A DNA stretch of 64,000 nucleotides from Demequina salsinemoris (GTDB taxonomy: Bacteria > Actinomycetota > Actinomycetes > Actinomycetales > Demequinaceae): contig NZ_BBQZ01000007.1 in assembly GCF_000974805.1 (NCBI RefSeq), positions 124,001-188,000 on the forward strand, in the 5' to 3' direction. A program made the translations under genes and the position numbers. This document shows, piece after piece, positions 27,574-35,517 of this stretch (positions within the stretch are counted from its first letter, which is position 1; every line of letters begins with the position of its first letter). The notes beneath the pieces were generated by a model. It did no database searches. It was not told where the DNA came from and saw only the letters and a list, made by a program, of their open reading frames with translations.

Positions 27574-28155
27574 ATGACCGACATGCGCGTCCTGCTGCTG
27601 CACGGCCTGGGCAACCACCGTCCGCGCGAGCACTGGCAGTGGTGGCTCGCCGAGCGGCTTCGCCGCGACCGCGTGCCCGTGCAGCATCCGCAGCTGCCCG
27701 ACCCCGACGCACCGTCGTTCGAGGCGTGGCGTGAGGTCGCGCTCGCCGAGCTCGAGATGCTCGCGGGTGGCGGCGAGCGGGTCCTGCTCACGCACTCCCT
27801 GTCGTGCGTGCTGTGGGCGCGCCTCGCGCCCGAGCTGCCCGAGCGGCTCCGCCCTCACCGCGTCGCGCTGATCGCGCCGCCGTCGCCCGGCCGCCTGGCC
27901 GAGGTGCTGCCGGGCTTCCCCTTCGCGACCGACGCCGACCTCGGCGCCGTCACCGACACCCGCCTTGTGGCCCGCGAGCGCGACCCGTACCGCGAGACCT
28001 CGGTCGCCGACGCATCGTCCCTGTGGAAGGTCCCCGGGTTCGAGCTGGACGGCGACGGCCATCTCAACCACGAGGACGGCCACGGCCCGTGGCCCTCGGT
28101 GCTCGCATGGACCCTCACCGGCGATGATCAGGCATGGAGTGCCGCCACCCGTTAG
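27574..28155 (+). CDS. RBBP9/YdeN-type alpha/beta hydrolase
   Basis: 193-residue cytoplasmic hydrolase-fold protein. LLLHGLGNHRPREHWQWWL at the start, nucleophile elbow THSLSC (Ser near residue 76, in place of GxSxG), and the C-terminal His in GDGHLNHEDGHGPWP. The acid residue region reads ARERDPYRE, where the family has a SxDDPY-like motif. Probably a serine hydrolase of unknown substrate. It starts 23 bp after the lyase gene and is likely co-transcribed. The TCCTC-side repeat GCATCGTCC is used as Ala-Ser-Ser. Confidence 0.75.
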   Translation: MTDMRVLLLHGLGNHRPREHWQWWLAERLRRDRVPVQHPQLPDPDAPSFEAWREVALAELEMLAGGGERVLLTHSLSCVLWARLAPELPERLRPHRVALIAPPSPGRLAEVLPGFPFATDADLGAVTDTRLVARERDPYRETSVADASSLWKVPGFELDGDGHLNHEDGHGPWPSVLAWTLTGDDQAWSAATR

Positions 28156-28164
28156 GGTGGTCGC

Positions 28165-29091
28165 ATGCCCACGGGCCTTGCCCCGGACGCCGAGGTCCGG
28201 ATCGACGATGCACTGGTGTCACGCCTGCTCGCGGCGCAGCACCCTGAGCTCGCGGCGCTTCCGCTCGGCGAACACCACGAGGGCTGGGACAACGTCACGG
28301 TGCGGCTGGGCGACGATCTCGCGGTCCGCCTCCCCCGACGTCAGCTGGGCGCCGACCTCGCCGACCGCGAGCACCGCTGGCTGACCGAGCTCGCGCCCCG
28401 CTGGGGCTTCCGCGTTCCCGCGCCGGTGCGCCTCGGCGTGCCCGGCGAGGACTATCCGTGGCGCTGGTCGGTCGTCCCGTACTTCGAGGGCGACCGCTGC
28501 TTCGACGCGCCGCTGTCGCGCGACGGCGTCGCGGACCTCGGCACGGCGCTCGCCCAGGTGCACCGCCCCGCCCCCGAGGACGCGCCCCGCAACTCCTTCC
28601 GCTCGGCGACGCTCGCGGACCGGGCCGAGGTCTTCGACGCCAGGATCAACACGGTGCTCGCGATCGCGGACGCCCCCGTCACGCTGCTCGAGGAGGAGGC
28701 GCGCGAGGCCTTCGAGGCCGGTGCCAACGCGGGACGCGAGATGGAGACCTGGGCACATCTGGACCTTCACGGCGGCAACGTGCTGACCCGCGAGGGCCGG
28801 CTCGAGGCGCTGCTCGACTGGGGCGACCTCGGGGTAGCCGATCCCGCGACGGACCTGGGGCAGGCGCTGTCGCTCGTGGGACGAGCGGCGTTCCGGCCGC
28901 TGCTCGAGGCGTATGCGGAGGCCGAGGGCGCGGCCGCGAGCGCGGGCGGCGCGCTCGATCAGGTGACGGCGCTGCGCGTGGAGGCGGAGGCCGTCGGCTA
29001 CTCGCTCACGCTCGCGTGCCACGAGAAGGCGATCCATCCGGGCGCGGGCTGGTCGGCGCTGATCGACCTGGGCTACGCGCGCCCGGCATAG
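28165..29091 (+). CDS. Aminoglycoside phosphotransferase-family kinase
   Basis: 308-residue APH-fold small-molecule kinase. The catalytic loop WAHLDLHGGNVL (near residue 197) has the Brenner motif HxDxxxxN, and LLDWGDLGVADPATDL supplies the DFG-like Asp. Antibiotic resistance should not be assumed; chromosomal members phosphorylate varied hydroxyl substrates. ATG has TAGGGT six bases upstream. It is a distant paralog of the degenerate gene at 32629. Convergent with the siderophore-interacting protein gene, 12 bp between stops. Confidence 0.8.
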   Translation: MPTGLAPDAEVRIDDALVSRLLAAQHPELAALPLGEHHEGWDNVTVRLGDDLAVRLPRRQLGADLADREHRWLTELAPRWGFRVPAPVRLGVPGEDYPWRWSVVPYFEGDRCFDAPLSRDGVADLGTALAQVHRPAPEDAPRNSFRSATLADRAEVFDARINTVLAIADAPVTLLEEEAREAFEAGANAGREMETWAHLDLHGGNVLTREGRLEALLDWGDLGVADPATDLGQALSLVGRAAFRPLLEAYAEAEGAAASAGGALDQVTALRVEAEAVGYSLTLACHEKAIHPGAGWSALIDLGYARPA

Positions 29092-29103
29092 GCCCGATGC
29101 GGG

Positions 29104-29934
29104 TCAGACGCCGAGCGACCTCAGGAACGGCTCGTACTCGACCCAGTTCTCCTCGTCGGTGCGGTCCTCGCGCCAGATCGACTGCGCGTAGGCGAGCTGC
29201 TCGTCGCTGAGGCTGTTCCACACGCTCATGATGCGGTCGTGGTCGCCGTGCCAGTAGCCGACGAGGCGCATCGAGGCCATCGGCAGCCCGGCCTCCTTGC
29301 GCAGGCTCTGGCGGATGCGCCGCGACTCGGCGGCCTCGCACGCGACCCACACGTAGGGCTCGCAGTCCGCGTCGCGCAGGCCCGGGAGCAGGGACCTCAG
29401 CTCCGAGCACAGCACGGACGGCGCGTAGCCGTTGCCACCGAGCCGCCACTCGACGCTGACCTCCGCCGCGGACGGGAGCTCACGCTTGTCCACGAGGGAC
29501 GCGAGCTCGATCACGACGGAGAAGCGCTCGTCGGGGTTCGCCTCCGCGAGGATGCGCGCGATCGCGGGCAGCGCGGTCGCGTCCCCGACGAGCACTCGAC
29601 GATGCGCGGCCGACGGGGGCGCGTAGTACGCCTTGGGCTCGGAGACGTCGACCGCGTCGCCGGGGCGGACCTGCTGTCCCCACAGCGCGCCGGGGCCGTG
29701 CCCGTGCAGCGCGATCTCCATCTCGAACCCGTCGGACAGCACCTTGCTCACGCTGTAGTGCCGGGAGCTGTGGCCGTCGCCCGCGTCCATGTTCTCCGCG
29801 CCGACCTCGACGTGGATGAACTCGTCCGCGGCGCCTGTCGTGACCCACGTGTCGGGGGCCGTGACGCGCACGCGCACGAAGCCGGGGCTCACCTGCTCCA
29901 CGCCGGTGACGACGGTCGTGATCGTGGTCTCCAT
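29104..29934 (-). CDS. Siderophore-interacting protein (ferric-siderophore reductase)
   Basis: 276 residues of the SIP/ViuB family: FAD-binding domain with SSRHYSVSK (RxYS motif, near residue 60), an ALWGQQVRPGDAVDVS segment, then a C-terminal SIP domain with VACEAAESRRIRQSLR and MRLVGYWHGD. It would reduce ferric siderophores in the cytoplasm to release iron. ATG preceded by GGAAGGACCC. An IdeR/DtxR-like site lies ~60 bp upstream, consistent with iron control. No siderophore biosynthesis or transporter genes are adjacent. Confidence 0.88.
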   Translation of the reverse strand: METTITTVVTGVEQVSPGFVRVRVTAPDTWVTTGAADEFIHVEVGAENMDAGDGHSSRHYSVSKVLSDGFEMEIALHGHGPGALWGQQVRPGDAVDVSEPKAYYAPPSAAHRRVLVGDATALPAIARILAEANPDERFSVVIELASLVDKRELPSAAEVSVEWRLGGNGYAPSVLCSELRSLLPGLRDADCEPYVWVACEAAESRRIRQSLRKEAGLPMASMRLVGYWHGDHDRIMSVWNSLSDEQLAYAQSIWREDRTDEENWVEYEPFLRSLGV

Positions 29935-29992
29935 GGGTCCTTCCGGGAGCAGGGACGATGCGGCACGGACGATGCGATCCGGGCTCGTTCGG

Positions 29993-30009
29993 GTAAGGCT
30001 CACCTCACC
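29993..30009. promoter_or_regulatory. IdeR/DtxR-like iron box
   Basis: GTAAGGCTCACCTCACC upstream of the siderophore-interacting protein gene matches the half of the IdeR consensus TTAGGCTAACCT at 10 of 12 positions. It lies between the divergent siderophore and copper operons, close to their A/T-rich promoter region (30010-30060). Confidence 0.45.
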
Positions 30010-30072
30010 ATAGATTAGGAAACGAGTCAATTTCGTAAATACGTCAACTACTTCTCGTGCGAGAATCCCCGC

Positions 30073-30669
30073 ATGCGCGTGTCCGCTCGACGTCGACTCA
30101 CACGCGCCCTCGCGGGCGCGGCGGTGACGACGTTCGCCGCGCTCGGATCCCACGTCCTCGCCGGCGCACACACCCCGACCCTCGTCGGCGTCGCGATGCC
30201 TTTCGCGCTCGCGTTCGTCGTCTGCTTCCACCTGGTCGGCACGCGGCTCACGCTCCCGCGCCTCACCGCGGCGGTGATCGCGAGCCAGGGGATCTTCCAC
30301 CTCCTGTTCGCGTGGGGCACGGCATCGGCGACGCTCTCGGGGGACACGTCGGCTCACCACGTCGAGCCCGGGTCGCTCGCGGTGCACGCGAGCCACGCGG
30401 GTCACTCCGGCACCGGCATGACGATCGCCCACCTCATGGCGGCGGTCGCGACCATCGCGGCGATCCACCGCGCCGACCGACTGTGGGCCGCGCTGCGCGG
30501 CCTCGCCACGCACCTCGCCCGCCGCTGGCGCGAGGCGCTGACCGCGCCGGCGCCGCTCCCGGCCCCCGCGACCCGCATCGTCCCGGCCGTGCGACGCCCC
30601 GTCGCCGCACGCCGCGCCGTCGTCTCCCAGCCCGCGCTCCTGCGCGGACCCCCGGCCTTCTCTCTCTGA
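30073..30669 (+). CDS. His-rich polytopic membrane protein of a copper operon
   Basis: 198 residues with four predicted membrane segments (about 10-30, 34-54, 58-80, 112-130). A loop between the third and fourth contains several His (AHHVEPGSLAVHASHAGHS), likely metal ligands. The C-terminus is Pro/Ala/Arg-rich and cytoplasmic. No family recognised with certainty; position before a PCuAC chaperone and DyP peroxidase suggests copper handling, similar to the Streptomyces dtpA region. ATG at 30073 has GAGAAT six bases upstream. Confidence 0.6.
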   Translation: MRVSARRRLTRALAGAAVTTFAALGSHVLAGAHTPTLVGVAMPFALAFVVCFHLVGTRLTLPRLTAAVIASQGIFHLLFAWGTASATLSGDTSAHHVEPGSLAVHASHAGHSGTGMTIAHLMAAVATIAAIHRADRLWAALRGLATHLARRWREALTAPAPLPAPATRIVPAVRRPVAARRAVVSQPALLRGPPAFSL

Positions 30670-30824
30670 CAACGCCCGCGCACGGCCCGACGCCGAGCGC
30701 GGACTCCGCACGCGCGCCGCACACCGTGCCGCCGCGAGCGAACCCCAGGAACCAGCCCGTCGTCCCTGCGCGCCCACGCGCGACCCAGGCGACCCCCGCA
30801 CGGGCGCCCCATGAAGAGAGAACC

Positions 30825-31412
30825 ATGTTCACGTCCCCCACCCGCTTCCCCTCCACCACCCGCCTCGTCGCCGCCGCGGCCCTGATCGGCTCGGCGTTCG
30901 CGCTGACCGCGTGCTCGACCGACGCCGAGGCGGAGACCTCGGAGCCCCTCACCATCACCGATGCCTGGGTCAAGGCCGTCGACGACGGCATGACCGGCGC
31001 GTTCGCTCTGATCGAGAACACCTCGGACGAGGCCGTCACGATCGTCGGCGCCACGACCGACGCCTCCTCGATGGTCCAGCTGCACGAGACCGTCGCCGAC
31101 GAGTCCGGGAGCACGACGATGCAGGAGGTCGACGGCGGCTTCACGATCGAGCCCGGCGCGGCCCTCACGCTCGAGCCCGGCGGCGACCACCTCATGCTCA
31201 TGGGCGTCGCCGACCCCCTCGAGGCGGGCGCCGACGTGGACATCACGCTCGAGCTGTCGGACGGCACCGAGTTGCCGTTCACGGCCGTCGTGAAGGAGTT
31301 CAGCGGCGCCCAGGAGGAGTACAGCGCCGACATGGACGGCATGGACATGAGCTCCGACGACTCGGACATGGAGATGTCGCCGAGCGCGTCGATGTCCATG
31401 GACGGCGAGTGA
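30825..31412 (+). CDS. PCuAC family copper chaperone lipoprotein
   Basis: 195 residues. Lipobox LTAC near residue 30, then the PCuAC domain with the copper site arranged H-x10-M ... H-x-M: QLHETVADESGSTTM near residue 90 and GGDHLMLMG near 125. The C-terminus adds a Met/Asp-rich tail (MDGMDM, MEM, MSM), a likely extra Cu(I) site. Extracellular Cu(I) delivery to cuproenzymes is the family role. GAAGAGAGAACC precedes the ATG. Its TGA overlaps the GTG of the DyP gene. Confidence 0.88.
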   Translation: MFTSPTRFPSTTRLVAAAALIGSAFALTACSTDAEAETSEPLTITDAWVKAVDDGMTGAFALIENTSDEAVTIVGATTDASSMVQLHETVADESGSTTMQEVDGGFTIEPGAALTLEPGGDHLMLMGVADPLEAGADVDITLELSDGTELPFTAVVKEFSGAQEEYSADMDGMDMSSDDSDMEMSPSASMSMDGE

Positions 31413-32632
31413 TCCGGCGCACGAGCGCCACCGCGTCCGGTCCGAGCCGCCGCGGATTCCTCACGGGATCCGCGGCGGCGGCCGGAGTCGTCGTCGGCGC
31501 GGCGGGCGGGGCGACGGTCGCGCGCGCGGCCGAGCCCGAGGCGACGACCGACACGACCGGGTTGAACGGCGCGCGCACCGCGTCGTTCCACGGCGCGCAC
31601 CAGGCGGGCGTCACGTCGAGCCCGGGCGCGCACGGCACGTTCGTGACGTTCGACCTGGTAGAGGGGTCGACGAGGGACGACCTACGCCGCCTCATGCGGC
31701 TGTGGACGGACGATGCGCGCCGCCTCATGGCGGGCGACGGCGCCCTGGCCGACACCGAGCCCGAGCTCGCGAGCGCCCCGGCGGGCCTCACGATCACCGT
31801 GGGCTGGGGCCGCGCCGCCGCCCTGCTGGCGGACGAGAGCCAGGTCCCGTCCTGGCTCGGGCCGCTGCCCGCCTTCTCGATCGACGCGCTCGAGGACCGC
31901 TGGTCCGACGGCGACCTGCTCGTGATGATCCACGCGGACGACCCCACGACGGTGAGCCATGCGACCCGCATGATCGTCAAGGACGCGACGAGCCTCGCGA
32001 CCGAGCGCTGGCGGCAGACGGGCTTCCGCCAGGCGTACGGCAGCCACGCGTCGGGCACGACGATGCGCAACCTCTTCGGCCAGGTCGACGGCACCACGAA
32101 CCCGCCGACCGCGGCCGACGAGTTCGCGGCCCGCGTGTGGATCGAGGACGGCTGGCTCGCCGGCGGCACCTCCCTGGTGCTGCGCCGCATCCGCATGGAC
32201 ATGGCCACGTGGGACGAGGCCGACCGCGTGGGCCGCGAGAACGCGATGGGCCGCACGCTCGACACGGGCGCGCCCCTCACCGGGACGGCCGAGCACGACG
32301 AGCCCGACTTCGAGGCCGTGAACGAGCGCGGCTTCCCGATCATCTCCGACGTCGCCCACATCCGGCGGGCGAGGCCCGACGATCCCAGCCGGCGCATCGT
32401 CCGTCTGGCCTACAACTACGACGAGCCCGCCAGGGGCGGGGACGACGCCGAGGTCGGGCTGCTGTTCGGCAGCCTCCAGGCGGACGTGGACGCGCAGTTC
32501 GTGCCGATCCAGGAGCGCCTGGCCGAGGCGGACCTGCTCAACGTGTGGACCACGCCCGTGGGCTCGGCGGTCTTCGCGATCCTGCCGGGCTGCGCCGAGG
32601 ACGGATTCCTGGGGGACACGCTGCTGGCATGA
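31409..32632 (+). CDS. Tat-exported Dyp-type haem peroxidase
   Basis: 407 residues. Twin-arginine signal SRRGFLTGSAAAAG near residue 15 with a hydrophobic stretch to ~45. The DyP motif appears as FGQVDGTTNP (GxxDG, distal Asp) near residue 225, and the proximal His lies in SDVAHIRR near residue 320. It oxidises substrates with H2O2 outside the membrane. In Streptomyces a homologous enzyme (DtpA) is co-expressed with an ECuC/PCuAC chaperone, matching this order. Start GTG overlaps the chaperone stop (GTGA); its own stop overlaps the next gene (ATGA), so all three are coupled. Confidence 0.9.
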   Translation: MIRRTSATASGPSRRGFLTGSAAAAGVVVGAAGGATVARAAEPEATTDTTGLNGARTASFHGAHQAGVTSSPGAHGTFVTFDLVEGSTRDDLRRLMRLWTDDARRLMAGDGALADTEPELASAPAGLTITVGWGRAAALLADESQVPSWLGPLPAFSIDALEDRWSDGDLLVMIHADDPTTVSHATRMIVKDATSLATERWRQTGFRQAYGSHASGTTMRNLFGQVDGTTNPPTAADEFAARVWIEDGWLAGGTSLVLRRIRMDMATWDEADRVGRENAMGRTLDTGAPLTGTAEHDEPDFEAVNERGFPIISDVAHIRRARPDDPSRRIVRLAYNYDEPARGGDDAEVGLLFGSLQADVDAQFVPIQERLAEADLLNVWTTPVGSAVFAILPGCAEDGFLGDTLLA

Positions 32633-33567
32633 TTCTTCGCATGGACTCGCTCTCGACCCGCTTCCCGCGGGTCAGCGCGGGCACGATCCTTCCGGACGAG
32701 TTCGTGCATGCGCTGCTCAAGGAGAGCGCCCCGGAGTACGCCCACCTTCCGCTCGGGCACCGGTACACGGATGCCGAGGAGCACTTCGCCATCAGGCTCG
32801 GGGACGAGATGGTCGTGGAGCTTCCGCACGCGCGACGCACCCCGTCCTGGGACCCCGTCGCGATGCGATACCTCGCGCACGCGGCGCCAGGCTGGGACTT
32901 CCATGCGCGCGTGCCCTCCCTGGTGTGCGAGCCCGCGCTCGGCTACCCGCACCGCTTCGAGATCTCGCGATGGATCGACGCCTCCACCGCGAGCCGCTCC
33001 CCTCTGCACGTGGATGCGGCTCCGGCGATCGGTCGCGCGCTGGCCCAGGTCCATGCGGGCCCGGTCGGGCCCGACGCGCCGCTGCACGGCTCGTTCGCCG
33101 ACAGCCTCGCCTCGCGGCTCGCGCGAGCGCACGACCGCCTGGACGATGCGGCTCCCGCCTCCTCGCCCGAGGGCGCGCGGGTGCGCACGGATGCGGTGAG
33201 CGCAACCTGGGAGGCGGCGCTCGACGCCCCCGCGGTGCTCGAGCACGGCTGGATCACCGGCGCGCTCGATCCGCGCGTGGTGATGGCGCGAGGCGGGCGC
33301 TTCCTGGGCCTCGTGCACTGGCGCGAGCTGTCCGTCGGCGATCCCCTGAGCGATCTGGGCGCGGCGGCGCTGCTGTTCGAGCCGGCCGGGCTCGACGGAC
33401 TCCTCGAGGGCTACGGCCAGGACGGCCCGGACCTGCGGGCGCAGATCAGGGCCGCCGCCGTGGCCCGCGCCCTCGGGTACGTCGGCTCGAGTGCTGCGCC
33501 GATCGCGCGGCTCGGCTGGACGCGCCTCGAGGAGATGGGGATGCTCGGCGACCCGAGCCGCGACTGA
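32629..33567 (+). CDS. APH-like pseudokinase
   Basis: 312 residues, alignable by eye to the APH kinase at 28165 (LPLGHRYTDAEEHFAIRLGDE, RALAQVHAGPVG, LSVGDPLSDLGAAAL). The catalytic loop that should read HxDxxxxN is HGWITGALDP, and the metal Asp region is HWRELSVGDP instead of DWGDLG. Catalytic Asp, Asn and metal Asp are thus all replaced, so kinase activity is doubtful. ATG at 32629 overlaps the DyP stop as ATGA; ATG at 32641 is an alternative. Role unknown. Confidence 0.6.
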   Translation: MILRMDSLSTRFPRVSAGTILPDEFVHALLKESAPEYAHLPLGHRYTDAEEHFAIRLGDEMVVELPHARRTPSWDPVAMRYLAHAAPGWDFHARVPSLVCEPALGYPHRFEISRWIDASTASRSPLHVDAAPAIGRALAQVHAGPVGPDAPLHGSFADSLASRLARAHDRLDDAAPASSPEGARVRTDAVSATWEAALDAPAVLEHGWITGALDPRVVMARGGRFLGLVHWRELSVGDPLSDLGAAALLFEPAGLDGLLEGYGQDGPDLRAQIRAAAVARALGYVGSSAAPIARLGWTRLEEMGMLGDPSRD

Positions 33568-33603
33568 CGGCGCACGCACGCCGCATCGTGCCAAGGTAGG
33601 GGC

Positions 33604-34083
33604 ATGGACATCTTCGAGACGCCCCTTCCCGGGGTCGGCGTCCGCTACGAGTTCACGGCGGAGAGCGGCGACCGCGTCGGCATCGTGGTCAGGCGCGACG
33701 GCAAGCGCGACATCGGCATCTACGACCGCGAGGACCCGGACGACTGCACCGGCACGCTCGAGCTGTCCGAGGGCGACGCGTCCGCGCTCGCCGAGCTGCT
33801 CGGCGGCACGAACATCACCGCCCGGCTCGAGTCGCTGCGTCACACGGTCGAGGGCCTCGCGATCGAGTGGATCACGATGCCCGCGCATGGGGGCCTCACG
33901 AACCGGACCATCGGCGACGGCCGCATCCGCACCACGACGGCCGCGTCCATCGTGGCGGTCATCCGCGACGAGGTCGGCGTCCCCGGCCCCGGCCCGAGCT
34001 TCGAGCTGCGCGCCGGCGACACCGTCCTGGTGATGGGCAGCGAGCACGCCGTGGGCCAGGCGCGGCAGATCCTGATCGGATAG
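33604..34083 (+). CDS. KhtT-like TrkA-C regulatory subunit of a cation/proton antiporter
   Basis: 159 residues, soluble. N-terminal domain MDIFETPLPGVGVRYEF with RDGKRDIGIYDRED, then a TrkA-C (RCK-C) domain with TIGDGRIRTTTAASIVAVIR, ending in DTVLVMGSEHAVGQARQIL. KhtT binds nucleotide (c-di-AMP in Bacillus) and gates the KhtU K+/H+ antiporter. It sits 4 bp before the antiporter gene and must be co-translated with it. Confidence 0.85.
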   Translation: MDIFETPLPGVGVRYEFTAESGDRVGIVVRRDGKRDIGIYDREDPDDCTGTLELSEGDASALAELLGGTNITARLESLRHTVEGLAIEWITMPAHGGLTNRTIGDGRIRTTTAASIVAVIRDEVGVPGPGPSFELRAGDTVLVMGSEHAVGQARQILIG

Positions 34084-34087
34084 GACG

Positions 34088-35314
34088 ATGCTCCCCACCG
34101 GCAGCGTGAGCGCGCTGAGGCTTGCCGCCGCCGGTCCGGAGGGGACGAGCGACATCCTCGTCGAGCTGGGCATCGTCCTGCTCGTGCTCGCGATCCTGGG
34201 ACGGCTCGCGGCGCGCATGGGGATCCCGTCGATCCCGCTGTACCTGCTCGCGGGCCTCATGCTCGGCGAGGGAGGGCTGATCCCGCTCGACGCGGGCGAG
34301 GAGTTCCTGGCCGTCGGCGCGCAGATCGGCGTGGTGCTGCTGCTCCTCCTGCTCGGGCTCGAGTACTCGCCCGAGGACCTGCGGCACGGGCTCAGGACCA
34401 CGTGGCTCGCGGGGCTCGTCGACGGGCTCGCCAACGGCCTGCCCGGCTTCGCGCTCGGCCTCCTCATGGGCTGGTCCGTGACGGCGTCGCTGCTGCTCGC
34501 GGGCGTCACCTACATCTCGTCGTCCGGGATCATCGCGCGCCTCCTGGGCGACTTCGAGCGCTACACCAACCGCGAGACCCCCGTCATCCTCAGCATCCTC
34601 GTGATGGAGGACATCGTCATGGCGGTGTTCCTGCCGATCATGGCGGTGCTGCTGGTGGGCGCGTCGGTCGCGCAGGGGGCCGTGGCCGCGGGCGTCGCGA
34701 TCGCGCTGGTCGCCGCCGCGGTGTTCGTGTCCTTCAAGTTCTCCCGCCACGTGTCCGCCGCGGTGCACTCCCGCTCGCGCGAGCTGCTGCTGCTGTCGGT
34801 CCTCGGCCTCACGTTCCTGGTCGCGGGCCTCGCCGAGGCCGCGCAGGTCTCCGCCGCGGTCGGGGCGTTCCTCCTGGGGCTCACGCTCTCGGGCCAGGTC
34901 GCCGACGACGTGCGCGACCTCATGCCTCCCCTGCGCGACGTGTTCGGCGGCATCTTCTTCGTGTTCTTCGGCGTCACGATCGACCCGCGCGACCTGATCC
35001 CCGTCCTGCTTCCAGCGCTCGCTCTCGCGGTCGTCACGGCCGCCACCAAGATCGCCACAGGGATGTGGGCCGCCAAGCGCGCCGGGATCGGGCCCAAGGG
35101 CCAGTGGCGCGCGGGCGTCTCGCTCGTGCCCCGCGGCGAGTTCTCGATCGTCATCGCGGGCCTCGGCATCGGCGCAGGAGTGCAGCCTCAGCTCGGACCG
35201 CTCGCCGCCGCGTACGTGCTGATCCTGGCCTTCTCGGGAAGCCTCATGATGCGCTACGCCGCGAAGATCGGGCCGCCGTCGCGCTGGCTGCCGGCGCGAG
35301 CCGACGCGCGGTGA
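34088..35314 (+). CDS. KhtU/KefB-like CPA2 cation/proton antiporter
   Basis: 408 residues with 11-13 membrane segments and no cytoplasmic RCK domain of its own, as in KhtU. Typical CPA2 stretches: IPLYLLAGLMLGEGG near residue 50, LLLLLLGLEYSPEDL near 85, and VGAFLLGLTLSGQVADDV near 258. Expected to export K+ (or Na+) for H+ under control of the preceding KhtT-like protein. The ATG start codon is itself part of a GGACGATGC repeat (34083-34091). Confidence 0.85.
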   Translation: MLPTGSVSALRLAAAGPEGTSDILVELGIVLLVLAILGRLAARMGIPSIPLYLLAGLMLGEGGLIPLDAGEEFLAVGAQIGVVLLLLLLGLEYSPEDLRHGLRTTWLAGLVDGLANGLPGFALGLLMGWSVTASLLLAGVTYISSSGIIARLLGDFERYTNRETPVILSILVMEDIVMAVFLPIMAVLLVGASVAQGAVAAGVAIALVAAAVFVSFKFSRHVSAAVHSRSRELLLLSVLGLTFLVAGLAEAAQVSAAVGAFLLGLTLSGQVADDVRDLMPPLRDVFGGIFFVFFGVTIDPRDLIPVLLPALALAVVTAATKIATGMWAAKRAGIGPKGQWRAGVSLVPRGEFSIVIAGLGIGAGVQPQLGPLAAAYVLILAFSGSLMMRYAAKIGPPSRWLPARADAR

Positions 35315-35398
35315 CCACGCGCTGAGAAGGCGCCCCCGCATCGTCCCTTCGCCGCCCGGCCCGTGAACCGGGGGCCGCTCGCCGTGTGAGACGATATG

Positions 35399-35442
35399 GC
35401 ATCGTCCCGCGAGGCCTGAGTCCCGCGGCCGCGGGACGATGC
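35399..35442. repeat. Inverted pair of the GGACGATGC repeat (hairpin)
   Basis: GCATCGTCCCGCG (35399-35411) and CGCGGGACGATGC (35430-35442) are perfect 13-base inverted repeats with an 18-base loop. It lies 85 bp after the antiporter gene and could act as a terminator, just as paired uptake sequences do in Neisseria and Haemophilus. No U-run follows. Confidence 0.65.
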
Positions 35443-35517
35443 GCCGGTCGCGTCGCGCAGGTGGTGCGGCAGACGTGCGATGCAGCGCGTCGTCTCCTTC
35501 ACACAAGCGGGGTGGAC

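Noticed and set aside
28165-29091. Aminoglycoside resistance gene
   Set aside because: Catalytic residues fit the APH fold, but the family is broad and there is no mobile-element or resistance context.
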